Positions 9,640 through 18,666 are shown, counted from the first letter of the stretch. The stretch: 61,243 bases of DNA from Bacillota bacterium (GCA_021783135.1 JAJXUE010000015.1:1-61243); one strand, 5' to 3'. Translations and numbers: made by a program. The notes: a model not told the origin generated them from the letters alone.

Positions 9640-11112
9640 ATGGAAACAAAAAAACTTGCCAAGCACGGTTTAGTTTACACTGCTACTTCCCTAGCAGCGC
9701 AGGCAATTTCATTACTGATGGTACCTATCTTTACTAGGAATATGACTCAGGCTCAATACGGTCAATATAACTTGTTGATTTCTGTGCAATCATTCCTCGC
9801 TATATTCATCACGTTAGGTATTTTTTCGGGCATGAGTCGTTTTATCAACGAATTTGTCGATAAAAATAGAACGAAAAATATTGTTCTGACCTTCTCTCTG
9901 CTCTGGGGTTCCTTAATGTGTTTGTTTGCAGCTGCCGGTGCTGGATTTATCTATCATTTGATCCTATCCAACCAGCAAGACGGCGGTTATTACATCAACT
10001 TTATCGTAATAAGTTCTGTTTTATTGTGCTTTATCAGTATTTATACATCCTATTTCACGATGCTTTTTAAGCCCAAACATGTAACCATTACGAATTTGGC
10101 TCGGGTAATTTTTATGCTTGCTTATTCAGCCTACCTAATAATGGTTAAAAAGGAAGGTTTGTACGGGGCGTTGCAAGCACAATTGCTGGCCTTTAGCAGT
10201 GTGGTTATTGGCCTAATATGGTATGATTTTAAGAATATACGCTTGGTTCTGGCGTGGCCAGAGTTAAAGGCAATGTTATTGTATGGTTTAGGCCTAGTGC
10301 CGGGGCAGGCAGCTGGTTGGGTATACACCCTAATTGATCGCTATTTTATTCAGATCATGTTAGGCTTGCAGCAGGTGGCGGTTTATTCCATAGGCTACCG
10401 GCTCGGGATGATGATGGATCCCGTGTTTTTATCACCGTTTAAGTCTGTATTCACGTCTTTCAAATATAAGGTTTACAAAGATGCCGATGCCACACGCAAA
10501 ATTAAAGAAATATATGTTATTTATAATTTTGTTGGATGGTTTTGTATATTAGGTTTCTCCGTTTTTGCTAAGCCTGCCATTGCTATATTAGCAACTTCGG
10601 CGTATTCTGACGCTTTTACAATAGTTCCTATCGTCGTCTTTTCCTATTTTTTAAGTGGTTTAGGAGAGTTTTATTCGTTGGGTATTCATATCCAAAATAA
10701 ATCAATTGTTGAATCGTACATTCTTGCTGTTGGAGCGGCAATAAACGTTGTGCTGAATGTGGTATTGATACCACGATTAGGAATAATGGGTGCTGCTTAC
10801 GCGACTGTTTTGAGTTATTTAGCTATGAATGTGCTGTATTATTTCATAGGAAAGAAATATCTCGAGTTGGATTTACATTATTTTGCGCCGTTTAAAGGTA
10901 GCATAGTGTTTCTAATCTTATATGGATTTTATTTTATTGTTCATGGTTCAGTTAATAATATTTATCTAAACATCCTGCTTGCCACAGGTCTGTGCTTAAT
11001 CTATCCTTTCTTGGGAATTGCCGTTGGAATAATTCCGCGCGAAATGGCTAAGGCGGGTGTACTTGTTTTAATGCAAAAAGCTGGCAGAGTAAGGTTTAAG
11101 GCAAAAATTTAG
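9640..11112 (+). CDS. Wzx-type oligosaccharide flippase (MOP superfamily)
   Basis: This 490-aa, very hydrophobic protein has 12-14 predicted membrane segments. Its N-terminus (LVYTATSLAAQAISLLMVPI) is typical of MOP-superfamily polysaccharide exporters. It would flip the lipid-linked repeat unit to the outer face of the membrane for polymerisation. The ribosome site is weak: GGGGAAGG lies more than 20 bases upstream of this ATG. It pairs functionally with the polymerase at 12342. Confidence 0.92.
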   Translation: METKKLAKHGLVYTATSLAAQAISLLMVPIFTRNMTQAQYGQYNLLISVQSFLAIFITLGIFSGMSRFINEFVDKNRTKNIVLTFSLLWGSLMCLFAAAGAGFIYHLILSNQQDGGYYINFIVISSVLLCFISIYTSYFTMLFKPKHVTITNLARVIFMLAYSAYLIMVKKEGLYGALQAQLLAFSSVVIGLIWYDFKNIRLVLAWPELKAMLLYGLGLVPGQAAGWVYTLIDRYFIQIMLGLQQVAVYSIGYRLGMMMDPVFLSPFKSVFTSFKYKVYKDADATRKIKEIYVIYNFVGWFCILGFSVFAKPAIAILATSAYSDAFTIVPIVVFSYFLSGLGEFYSLGIHIQNKSIVESYILAVGAAINVVLNVVLIPRLGIMGAAYATVLSYLAMNVLYYFIGKKYLELDLHYFAPFKGSIVFLILYGFYFIVHGSVNNIYLNILLATGLCLIYPFLGIAVGIIPREMAKAGVLVLMQKAGRVRFKAKI

Positions 11113-11131
11113 CATATATTTGGGAGCAATT

Positions 11132-12337
11132 ATGAGGGTTGAAGTATGCAAGTGGTATGGAGATGCATTGTCGCCTGTTGTCTTCATGGTAGATGATTTC
11201 TGCAATGTATGGGTTGATACTAATGGCAATGGGCAGATTGATTTAGGTGAAGATTGGGGATATGCCCAGCGCGGTCCCGGCTCTTCGTTGGCTTTTATGG
11301 AAGACCAACTTTTAAGGGACTTCCCAGAGGTGAAGGTTACGTTTTTTGTACCAGTTGGCGTACGTGCTGGTGTGATTACGAATCCCCAGATTTCAGCCGT
11401 TGCTAAAATGATCAATTCTGATCAACAGGCAAAAGATTTTTTTAGATCTGTGGGTGAAAATCCGCGTTACGAAGTAGCTTATCACGGTACTACCCATGGA
11501 ACGCCAGGCCCAGAGGCTAGCGACTTTGTGCAAGAGTGGGCTACGTATCAAAATTTGGCTCAGGCAATGGAAACTATTAGCGCGGGTACAGAAGTTTTTC
11601 AAGAAGTATTCGGTTTCAAGCCAAGCGGAGGTAAGTATTGCGGCTATGTTACAAATTCGTTTTCGGATCTAAGTATCGAACAGAGCGGATTTGTATGGTG
11701 GTGCCGTTTCAGCAACGTTGGTTTGTATGAAACGAAAAATTGTGTCATTGGTGGGCAAGATTTCAATCGACTGACAAATTTCGACGTAAAGTATTTTGGT
11801 AGTCGCCCGGTAGTTGATATTCCGACGACATTGCCGGGAATGCTATTTAATCGTCTTCTTGATACTAATTCGCCTGGGCTAAAGAGTACGCTCAAACGAA
11901 TTTTAAAACCGATCCTTCTGTGGCGCACAATGAGGCATATTGATTTCCTGCTGCAAAACCGACTTGTTGTCTCCATCCAAGAACATATCTCACCTGCAAG
12001 GGTTGATGGCAGACGTCAAATGCCAAATATTTTTGATGATTTGACGAGTCTTAGGATTATTCTGACCAGGCTAAACCAATACCCAGTTTGGTACTGCACC
12101 TGCTCCGAATTGGCGAGTTATGTGTTGCTTCGGGATAATATCAGGATTCACATCAAGTCGGCATCTGACTTTCATCTGGAATCCAGTGGCGTAGGGAGGG
12201 ACAAGCTGACCCTCAAACTATATGACTGTGTTGCAAAAGCCATTGTTCAACCTGATGGGACAATTGTGCCGGTGCTTAATCAGTTAGCTGATGTTAAGGT
12301 GATGCAGGGCATATATACCATAGTTGCAGGAGGGTAA
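11132..12337 (+). CDS. Deacetylase-like protein with EF-hand-type calcium loop
   Basis: This 401-aa protein is not assigned to a family with certainty. It has features of NodB-like deacetylases: VFMVDDFCNVW (possible catalytic Asp), VTFFVPVG, and AYHGTTHGTP with a His-x3-His metal pair. Residues 29-40 (DTNGNGQIDLGE) match the canonical EF-hand/dockerin calcium loop, with Asp/Asn/Gly at positions 1, 3, 5, 6 and 9 and Glu at 12. No signal peptide is visible. ATG at 11132 follows GGGAG. It lies between flippase and polymerase genes, so a role in modifying the repeat unit is likely. Confidence 0.72.
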   Translation: MRVEVCKWYGDALSPVVFMVDDFCNVWVDTNGNGQIDLGEDWGYAQRGPGSSLAFMEDQLLRDFPEVKVTFFVPVGVRAGVITNPQISAVAKMINSDQQAKDFFRSVGENPRYEVAYHGTTHGTPGPEASDFVQEWATYQNLAQAMETISAGTEVFQEVFGFKPSGGKYCGYVTNSFSDLSIEQSGFVWWCRFSNVGLYETKNCVIGGQDFNRLTNFDVKYFGSRPVVDIPTTLPGMLFNRLLDTNSPGLKSTLKRILKPILLWRTMRHIDFLLQNRLVVSIQEHISPARVDGRRQMPNIFDDLTSLRIILTRLNQYPVWYCTCSELASYVLLRDNIRIHIKSASDFHLESSGVGRDKLTLKLYDCVAKAIVQPDGTIVPVLNQLADVKVMQGIYTIVAGG

Positions 12338-12341
12338 GTTA

Positions 12342-13640
12342 ATGTTGACTAATCGGAAGGCAGTGAGGAGTGCGAGCGACAGACTCATAGTATTATTATT
12401 GTTGGGTACTGCCTTGGCGCTATTTATATTCGATGAACCTTTTCGAAATATCTTTAGTTCGGGTAAAATCAATTCTTATTTTAATCTTCTCTATATTTTC
12501 TTTGGCACAGCGGCCATTATTGCGCTTGTAATGAGTAATCGAGTAGAAATACGAACGGTTTTGCTGGCGCTTACTTTTTTAGGTGTAGCCTTAATTACAC
12601 TGATGGCTAACAGTCAAAAGAGTGATCAGTATTTGATTGTGTTTACCTCAATGTTCATCCCGTTTCTCACCAGTTCCTTCCGATTACCGCGGGCAGCTAT
12701 GGAAAATTTCCTACCTAGATTTATTAAGGCAGCTAATGCCATCTGTATAACCTTGGCAGCCATCGCAGGTATTGATTATGCTTTGGGGGCAAAAATTCAA
12801 ATTTTTTTTGCGCAACATAATATTTTCACCCCAGACCTAGCAAGTTTGGCATTGTCGGAGCACGCGCAAGGCATCTATCGCTATTACTCAATTGTTGGAC
12901 ATCCATTGGTTACTGCTTGGTACTTCCTCGTGTTTTATGTGCTTAATGTCGTCTATGCCAGGTATTACAAGCCCCTAATTAATGAATATCTATTGACTTT
13001 CATTTCATTATTTGGCTTGATCCTCTGTGGTAGCCGAACTGCACTGCTAGTTGGAATTTTTATGTATATTTTCCTCAACAATAGAAAGCACAAGGCTGGT
13101 TTTCTAATTTTTCTAGTGCTACTTGGCGCTGGAGTCGCAATCACTCCGGTGTTTCAGCATAACATCATGCAACGCTTTCTTATTGGTACAACGACCAGTA
13201 CCGGTGTCAGTGCCAGTACGGCAGGAGAGGGAATTGGTGAGGGTAGAAATATGGCTCTTTCCTTCGTGTTGCAGGGCGTTGTTAAACCTCCGACATTTTT
13301 TATGGGAGGTGGACTTAATTACTCGCGCCAAGTTACCGCGGTGATGGGAGGGTTTATCAATAGTTTTGAATATCCCTTTATGATGTTTCCCTATGACCTT
13401 TCAATTTTAGGAGAAATGCTAATATATATTTTAATATTTTTTATTCCAATAATCGTTTTTTTAAGACATAGAAATTATTTTTTGGCAACATTTTTCCTAT
13501 TGTTATCACTGTATGTTAATGGTTTTAATGACCTTGCCAACTATGGAGACTTTATGGGACAGTTCTGTTTTGTTGTCATGATTCTAATCAATATTTCCAG
13601 TTTACAAAAACGAAAACGAGAAGAGAGACTGAAACTATGA
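12342..13640 (+). CDS. Wzy/O-antigen ligase-type polysaccharide polymerase
   Basis: This 432-aa integral membrane protein has about ten or more hydrophobic segments. A larger extracytoplasmic loop (residues about 270-340, rich in Thr/Ser/Gly) precedes the last segments, as in Wzy/WaaL proteins. It includes YSIVGHPLVTAWYF and LCGSRTALLVGIF, typical of the O-antigen ligase/polymerase family. ATG at 12342 follows AGGAGGG. The stop overlaps the next gene by 4 bases. It likely links flipped repeat units. Confidence 0.85.
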   Translation: MLTNRKAVRSASDRLIVLLLLGTALALFIFDEPFRNIFSSGKINSYFNLLYIFFGTAAIIALVMSNRVEIRTVLLALTFLGVALITLMANSQKSDQYLIVFTSMFIPFLTSSFRLPRAAMENFLPRFIKAANAICITLAAIAGIDYALGAKIQIFFAQHNIFTPDLASLALSEHAQGIYRYYSIVGHPLVTAWYFLVFYVLNVVYARYYKPLINEYLLTFISLFGLILCGSRTALLVGIFMYIFLNNRKHKAGFLIFLVLLGAGVAITPVFQHNIMQRFLIGTTTSTGVSASTAGEGIGEGRNMALSFVLQGVVKPPTFFMGGGLNYSRQVTAVMGGFINSFEYPFMMFPYDLSILGEMLIYILIFFIPIIVFLRHRNYFLATFFLLLSLYVNGFNDLANYGDFMGQFCFVVMILINISSLQKRKREERLKL

Positions 13641-14770
13641 AGAAAATTATTGTTGCTGACTTTATTGAATACAATTCCCAAACAGCTAAATTAGGCAACT
13701 ATCATTATTGTAATTGCTTTATTAAGGATGGGTATGAGGCACTATGGGTGTCAAACGCCTTTAACTATTTGGTTTATTTTAAAGACCGAGAGGACTATAA
13801 TTTCAAGAAAAGCATTTCTACTCCCACGCGGCACAAGTTGGCTCCTAACGTGTACGGTTTTGCCCCATTCGCAACGCGCTTGTATGGTAACTACCCATTC
13901 TCGCGCAGTCCGAAAATAATTGAACGCTTCACACAATATGTTAAGCCTGACGCCTGTGACAGCTTTAGGCGGATCGACTTTGGTGAAGTTGATGTACTGT
14001 GGATATCGAATCCAAAGGCTTATTGGTTAACAGAGGTTGTGAAGTACAACAAACTTATCTATCGCATTGCCGATGATTACAGCCGCTTCGCTGAGTTTCC
14101 TAACATTGCACCGATCGATGAGTTGTTAATCAGAAAGGCTGACGGAGTGGTTATATCCTCCAGTACGCTGGAAACACACGTGCAACAAGCCGGAAAACAG
14201 CCATTAGTACTGAGTAATGGGGTTACCTTCGAGCATTTCAGTCAAAAAGACGTGCCGGTGCCGCCTGAGTATTTAGGTCGTGAACGTAAGCGGCTTGTCT
14301 ATGTTGGGGCTCTGAAATATTGGTTGGATAAGGATTTACTCCGACAAATCGCGGCACAGGTTGATGCGGATATCTATTTAATTGGTAAATGTGAAACAGA
14401 TCTAGCATCCTTAGCAGACTGTGACAACATTCATCTGTTGGGACCGCGCAGTTATGAACTTCTACCGGGATACTTGCAGCACGCCGATGTTGCTCTGATC
14501 CCTTTTCTTAAAAGCAGTATCACAGATTCAATCAGCCCACTAAAACTTTATGAATATTGTTCCGCCGGAGTAGCCGTGGTATCAGCCAATCTTACGGAAA
14601 CAGCCAAACTAAATGCGCCAATTTGGCTTGCGAATGATCATGAAGAATTTATTTCCGGCATAAATCACTATCTTTCCCAAGGCTATGACCGCAAGGCGTT
14701 GCTAGAGTTCGGCAGAAGCAATGCTTGGGACGTACGTTACGCCCAATTAAAACAAACATTTTTAAAATGA
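13637..14770 (+). CDS. Glycosyltransferase, GumK/TuaH-like GT-B fold
   Basis: This 377-aa transferase overlaps the polymerase gene by 4 bases, suggesting translational coupling. The C-terminal half carries RLVYVGALKYWLD, HLLGPRSYELLPGYLQHADV and SPLKLYEYCSAGVAVVS, the donor-binding region of GT-B enzymes. The N-terminal half resembles membrane-associated GumK/TuaH glucuronosyltransferases (family match from memory). The donor could be a uronic acid, which would fit the dehydrogenase and lyase genes, but that is inference. Confidence 0.82.
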   Translation: MKKIIVADFIEYNSQTAKLGNYHYCNCFIKDGYEALWVSNAFNYLVYFKDREDYNFKKSISTPTRHKLAPNVYGFAPFATRLYGNYPFSRSPKIIERFTQYVKPDACDSFRRIDFGEVDVLWISNPKAYWLTEVVKYNKLIYRIADDYSRFAEFPNIAPIDELLIRKADGVVISSSTLETHVQQAGKQPLVLSNGVTFEHFSQKDVPVPPEYLGRERKRLVYVGALKYWLDKDLLRQIAAQVDADIYLIGKCETDLASLADCDNIHLLGPRSYELLPGYLQHADVALIPFLKSSITDSISPLKLYEYCSAGVAVVSANLTETAKLNAPIWLANDHEEFISGINHYLSQGYDRKALLEFGRSNAWDVRYAQLKQTFLK

Positions 14771-14787
14771 TACTGGGAGGAAACCGC

Positions 14788-15621
14788 ATGTGCATGGTAA
14801 GTGTCATCATTCCATATTTTAATCGTGGCGATACCTTGCCGCGGGCATTAGATTCAGTGCGCGCCCAAAGTTATCAAGACCTAGAGATTATCCTAGTTAA
14901 TGATGGGTCAACTGATCAAACGTCACAGTTAGTCGAGGCGTATATTCAGGACCACCCGGAGCTGCACTTCAAACATTTATGGCAAAAAAACTCCGGTCCT
15001 TCAGGAGCGCGCAATAATGCCATCCGTCACGCCACAGGCAGATACATTGCCTGCTTAGATTCGGATGACGCTTGGGAACCGCAAAAGCTCGCGATCCAGA
15101 TCGATTTTATGGAGCGTAACTCGGAAGTAGGAATAACAGGGACAAACTATTATATTGTGAAAGAACACCAATGGCATAAATACAACAATGTGACCGGCAG
15201 TGTGGAAGTGGGCTTTTATCGGGTGCTGTTTAAGTCTTTATACCTCACATCTACGGTGATTATGCGTACGGATATCTTCCGCCGCGACAACATTTGGTTT
15301 CAAGAGGGTAAAAACCAAGGCGAAGATCTATTGCTATTTTTGCAAATTCTGCGCAAATACAAGGGTGCTTTGCTTTATCAACCGTTAGCCAGTTACTTTA
15401 AATTTGAATATGGGGAAGAGGGATTGACAAGCGATTTGGGCAAGCTTCTCGCCAATGAGTTGGATAATTTAAAATTGTTGTATGCGGAAAATGAGTTAAG
15501 TGAAAAAAAAATCAGCTACGGCTTGTTTATCTTACTAAATATCTATACTTATTTGAAGCATGATAAGAGGGTGCTGCTCAACACTTGGCACAAAATCCAG
15601 AGCAGCAACGCTTCGGGCTAA
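14788..15621 (+). CDS. Glycosyltransferase family 2
   Basis: This 277-aa GT-A transferase begins VSVIIPYFNRGDTLPRALDS and carries ILVNDGSTD, SGPSGARNNAI and the DXD-like CLDSDDAW (metal/nucleotide site). A later LTSTVIMRTDIF matches family 2. GGGAGG precedes ATG 14788; the in-frame upstream extension overlaps the previous gene and has no site. Donor sugar unknown. Confidence 0.93.
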   Translation: MCMVSVIIPYFNRGDTLPRALDSVRAQSYQDLEIILVNDGSTDQTSQLVEAYIQDHPELHFKHLWQKNSGPSGARNNAIRHATGRYIACLDSDDAWEPQKLAIQIDFMERNSEVGITGTNYYIVKEHQWHKYNNVTGSVEVGFYRVLFKSLYLTSTVIMRTDIFRRDNIWFQEGKNQGEDLLLFLQILRKYKGALLYQPLASYFKFEYGEEGLTSDLGKLLANELDNLKLLYAENELSEKKISYGLFILLNIYTYLKHDKRVLLNTWHKIQSSNASG

Positions 15622-15665
15622 AGCTAATAACCGGATTAAAACTGCGAGGAGGGATTGAGTGCTAT

Positions 15666-16124
15666 ATGAAAATGTGCTTCATTGCTTCATCAGGTGGGCA
15701 TTTGGATGAACTCCTAATGCTTAAGCCACTTATGGATAAGTACCAGTCATACATTGTCACAGAAAAAACTTCATTTGACGCATTACCAAATACAGGGCTT
15801 AGGGCTTACTATTTCCCTCAAATTAACCGGAGCGAATTGATCTTTATTTTTAAATTGATTGCCTTGATTTGGCGCAGCGCTGTATTGCTGTATAAGGAAC
15901 AGCCTGATGTTATTATTTCGACAGGGGCGCTGGTTAGTGTACCCACATGTTTGTTGGCGAAGCTATTCCGTAAAAAGGTTATCTTTATCGAATCAATTGC
16001 CAAACTATATTCACCGACCTTGTCTGGGAAATTGGTATACCGCTTTGCAGACTTATTTATTATTCAATGGGAAAGCCTGCAAACTTACTTTCCTGACGCT
16101 GTGTATGGGGGGTGGATATATTGA
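15666..16124 (+). CDS. PssD/Alg14-like glycosyltransferase subunit
   Basis: This 152-aa protein begins CFIASSGGHLDELLML, the Alg14/PssD signature, and includes PDVIISTGALVSVPTCLLA. The family anchors and activates the catalytic PssE/Alg13 partner at the membrane; together they equal one MurG-like GT-B enzyme. ATG 15666 has GGAGGG upstream. Its stop overlaps the start of the partner gene as TTGA, a tight coupling expected for a 1:1 heterodimer. Confidence 0.9.
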   Translation: MKMCFIASSGGHLDELLMLKPLMDKYQSYIVTEKTSFDALPNTGLRAYYFPQINRSELIFIFKLIALIWRSAVLLYKEQPDVIISTGALVSVPTCLLAKLFRKKVIFIESIAKLYSPTLSGKLVYRFADLFIIQWESLQTYFPDAVYGGWIY

Positions 16125-16612
16125 TCTTCGTAGTACTTGGTTCACGCATGTTTCAGTTTGACAGATTACTGAAAGAAATTGACAATTTAATTGAAAAAGG
16201 TGTAATTAAGGACACTGTCTTCGCTCAGATCGGTAGCTCAACCTATAGGCCGCGTAATTATGCATACAAGGAATTCCTTGACCAAGCCGAGTTTAAGACC
16301 TACATAGAACAAGCGGATATTATCATCACTCATGCTGGAACCGGCTCCATAATTACCTCCTTGCAGGCCGGTAAAACGGTAATAGCTGTAGCAAGATTAA
16401 AGCAGTATCATGAAGTTGTGGATGACCATCAGTTGGAAATCGTCCGCAAATTTTCGGAAATGGGTATGGTTATAGGGGTGGAAAATGTGGCACAATTAGA
16501 AACTACTTTACTCAAACTGGACGCTCAGCATGTAAATCAGTTTGTCTCCAATACGCAACACATAATTGGGTTAATCGAGGACTTTATCGGTAAACAAGTA
16601 AAAAAAGTGTGA
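16121..16612 (+). CDS. PssE/Alg13-like glycosyltransferase catalytic subunit
   Basis: This 163-aa protein has the UDP-sugar binding half of a split GT-B enzyme: the start IFVVLGSRMFQFDRLLKEID and the motif ITHAGTGSIITSLQAGK. I place the start at TTG 16121 because the GGGGGG run at 16107-16112 then has normal spacing and the protein begins like other PssE proteins. An in-frame GTG at 16112 would leave no spacing. It ends the main polysaccharide operon; the next promoter begins 8 bases after its stop. Confidence 0.88.
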   Translation: MIFVVLGSRMFQFDRLLKEIDNLIEKGVIKDTVFAQIGSSTYRPRNYAYKEFLDQAEFKTYIEQADIIITHAGTGSIITSLQAGKTVIAVARLKQYHEVVDDHQLEIVRKFSEMGMVIGVENVAQLETTLLKLDAQHVNQFVSNTQHIIGLIEDFIGKQVKKV

Positions 16613-16619
16613 AATTTAG

Positions 16620-16648
16620 TTGACACGCATATTCAAGTATGCTATATT
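16620..16648 (+). promoter_or_regulatory. Sigma-A promoter for c-di-GMP-controlled lyase operon
   Basis: TTGACA (16620-16625), a 17-base spacer and TATATT (16643-16648) with an extended TGC just before the -10 form a near-ideal promoter. It drives the riboswitch leader and gives the following genes their own transcription unit. Confidence 0.85.
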
Positions 16649-16712
16649 CGTATCAGAATAGTAGATTATTTCTACTAGTTGAACTTAATAGAGTATCGTG
16701 TAAAACTTTTTA

Positions 16713-16786
16713 CCGATAAAGGCAAACTTGTTGAAAGACAAGGACGCAAAGCTAAAGGGCCTGTAAAATGGCAGCCAGCTACCGAA
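16713..16786 (+). ncRNA. Cyclic-di-GMP-I (GEMM-I) riboswitch aptamer, copy 1
   Basis: This segment has the conserved GEMM-I blocks GATAAAGGCAAAC, GGACGCAAAGCTAAAGGGCC, ATGGCAGCCAGCTACCGA. The P2 helix is CTTGT/ACAAG closed by a GAAA loop. A G precedes CAAAC, as in c-di-GMP-binding rather than cGAMP-binding members (family knowledge). It is the upstream member of a tandem pair. Confidence 0.93.
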
Positions 16787-16804
16787 AATGAAGTTTTTTT
16801 GTTG

Positions 16805-16831
16805 TTGAGAAGAACCTTTCATTTTTCTCAA
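16805..16831 (+). promoter_or_regulatory. Inter-aptamer hairpin with anti-Shine-Dalgarno loop
   Basis: TTGAGAA (16805-16811) pairs with TTCTCAA (16825-16831). The 13-base loop carries CCTTTC (16815-16820), exactly complementary to GAAAGG (16903-16908), which is the ribosome-binding site of the lyase gene. This suggests loop-to-ribosome-site pairing as part of the switch. Inference from pairing only. Confidence 0.5.
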
Positions 16832-16832
16832 A

Positions 16833-16906
16833 CGATAAAGGCAAACCTGTCTAAAGACAGGGACGCAAAGCTAAAGGGCCTGTAAAATGGCAGCCAGCTA
16901 CCGAAA
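16833..16906 (+). ncRNA. Cyclic-di-GMP-I (GEMM-I) riboswitch aptamer, copy 2
   Basis: This second copy is nearly identical to the first in all conserved blocks. The P2 helix differs by compensating changes (CCTGTC/GACAGG) and is capped by TAAA rather than a GNRA loop. Its 3' edge runs straight into the ribosome-binding site GAAAGGAG of the lyase gene 13 bases before the ATG, so ligand binding probably controls translation initiation. Two aptamers in series are known to sharpen or combine response in this class. Confidence 0.93.
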
Positions 16907-16918
16907 GGAGTCCTAAAA

Positions 16919-17818
16919 ATGAAAAAGGTTATAACTATTTTAGCATTAGCTACGTGCGCGACAATGGTAAGCTCCATCGGAGTAGCACAAGCAGCATCGA
17001 ACAAGCCTATTACTAGTCACAAAGCTTCAATCTCTATTCAAACAAAAAAGGTGAATGTAAACGCTGCTCCTAAATATAAATTAAGTGCATTAAGCACTAC
17101 CAGCGTGTTAGATACTTTTGAACAGCAAATCGGTAGCACTTGGTATACGGAAATGCCGAACAATACCTACTCCGGCCAAGTTTCAGCTAATTATATGTTA
17201 AATGGTAAAGATTCGTATCGCATTGAACTGCGTAAGTCTGATCCTAACGTTAATGGCAGCAAACGCTCTGAGATAGCCACTAACCCTGTACAACAATTGT
17301 CAGAGCACACTTACAATGTAAGTATTTTACTACCTAAAGGTGGTAGTGAGGATTATGCTCTCGACCCGCAAGGATCAGAAATCATTACCCAGTGGCACAA
17401 TACGCCAGATGTTGGCGAAGCTTGGACAACTCCTCCTCTTGCCTTACGTACGTATAATGGACACTATGTTTTGGAACGTTGCTGGGATGCGGCCCCAATA
17501 ACCTCGGATGCTCAAATGACTGCCGAAGGTAATCGTGCTTCTTATGACTTAGGATCATATATTCAGGACAAGGGTAAGTGGGTTAACTGGACTTTCCATA
17601 TCAAATGGGGATGGTTAGCTTCCCAGAAGCCTATTTTGGAAGTTTATAAAAATGGTGTTAACGTGCTTAATTTGGACGGACTGCCGAACACAACTAATGA
17701 CAAAGTGGGAACATATTGGAAAATGGGCTTATACAAATGGGACTGGGCACAAGGCTCACAAGATACTTCCGTTCTTTCCGACCGCGTAATTTACTTTAAT
17801 AATGTCAGTATGTCTTAA
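16919..17818 (+). CDS. Secreted polysaccharide lyase, heparin lyase I-like
   Basis: This 299-aa protein has a clear signal peptide (charged MKKV, hydrophobic core, cleavage near AQAAS at about 26). A single lyase-like jelly-roll domain covers residues about 60-299, with SEIITQWHNTPD, PPLALRTYNGHYVLERCWD and LGLYKWDW-like segments resembling the heparin lyase I-type family. It would cut uronic-acid polysaccharide outside the cell. Tandem c-di-GMP riboswitches in its leader link its production to biofilm signalling. A strong terminator follows, so it is monocistronic. A close paralogue lies at 18757. Confidence 0.87.
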   Translation: MKKVITILALATCATMVSSIGVAQAASNKPITSHKASISIQTKKVNVNAAPKYKLSALSTTSVLDTFEQQIGSTWYTEMPNNTYSGQVSANYMLNGKDSYRIELRKSDPNVNGSKRSEIATNPVQQLSEHTYNVSILLPKGGSEDYALDPQGSEIITQWHNTPDVGEAWTTPPLALRTYNGHYVLERCWDAAPITSDAQMTAEGNRASYDLGSYIQDKGKWVNWTFHIKWGWLASQKPILEVYKNGVNVLNLDGLPNTTNDKVGTYWKMGLYKWDWAQGSQDTSVLSDRVIYFNNVSMS

Positions 17819-17830
17819 GTATTTTAACTT

Positions 17831-17869
17831 AAAAAAGTGATGCAGTCTAATGACTGCATCACTTTTTTT
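17831..17869 (+). terminator. Rho-independent terminator after lyase gene
   Basis: GTGATGCAGTC (17837-17847) pairs perfectly with GACTGCATCAC (17852-17862) around a TAAT loop, flanked by A6 and T7. The A-run makes it usable in both directions. Confidence 0.95.
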
Positions 17870-17967
17870 ATGGTCATTGCATATGGCCGACACTTCAATA
17901 CTTAAGTGTGGTAAAATTATCAAGTGGAAGTAATTATATAGTATAATCCATAAAGGTGGCAAAATAA

Positions 17968-18666
17968 ATGCACTTAGGCTTCAGTGTCTTGGTCATATGT
18001 TTAGTTTGTTTTATAGTTTATATTGTCGTGCCGGATATTATTCTCTATCGTTTGGGCATAGGCACTTGGAAACGGCATATCGGCCCGGGTGTAGCGCTTA
18101 CATTCGATGATGGTCCCGATCCGCAGTATACCCCACGCGTGCTGGAAGTGCTCGAAAAGTATAATGCTACTGCGACATTTTTTTTGGTGGGCGCGAAGGT
18201 AGAGCAACATCCTGATTTGGTCGGTGCTATCTTACAGGCCGGACATCAGATTGGTGCGCATAGCCAACGCCATGTCAATGCTCGATATTTGTCCCCGTGG
18301 GGTACGTGGCGAGAATGGAATAATTCGATTAACTCGATTGAAAAAGTGAGCGCTAAACGGGTTGATTTTGTGCGGCCACCGTGGGGCGCGTTTAACGCCA
18401 TGCTTTGGTTGTGGTGTGTTGTCAAACGTAAAAGGCCTGTTTACTGGAGTGCAGATGGGGAAGACTGGTTTGCTGACCATACGCCTGAGATGATTGCGAC
18501 TCGTGCGCTAAGGCATGTCAGCCAAGGCTCTACAATTCTTTTGCACGACAGTGGGGGGGAAGCTGGAGCGCCAGCTAATACTATTGCCGCGCTGGAGTTT
18601 ATGTGTGAAGCTCTCTTGACGCAATACAAACTCCCGATTGTGCGGTTGGAATTCCCGGCAATATGA
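17968..18666 (+). CDS. Polysaccharide deacetylase (NodB domain), membrane-anchored
   Basis: This 232-aa protein has an N-terminal hydrophobic segment (residues about 5-25) that anchors or exports it, followed by a NodB domain. The domain has catalytic ALTFDDGPDPQYTP, metal-binding GAHSQRHVN (His-x3-His) and FVRPPWGAFN. It removes acetyl groups from amino sugars of a surface polysaccharide or peptidoglycan. AAAGGTGG precedes the ATG, and a TATAAT sits at 17942-17947 though the -35 is weak. Its place between two lyase paralogues suggests it prepares the same polymer. Confidence 0.92.
   Translation: MHLGFSVLVICLVCFIVYIVVPDIILYRLGIGTWKRHIGPGVALTFDDGPDPQYTPRVLEVLEKYNATATFFLVGAKVEQHPDLVGAILQAGHQIGAHSQRHVNARYLSPWGTWREWNNSINSIEKVSAKRVDFVRPPWGAFNAMLWLWCVVKRKRPVYWSADGEDWFADHTPEMIATRALRHVSQGSTILLHDSGGEAGAPANTIAALEFMCEALLTQYKLPIVRLEFPAI

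Noticed and set aside
16679-16885. 68-codon reading frame upstream of the lyase gene
   Set aside because: It lies entirely across the two riboswitch aptamers and is explained by their conserved sequence.
16713-16906. CRISPR-like direct repeats
   Set aside because: There are only two copies, and they are GEMM-I aptamers with compensating helix changes.
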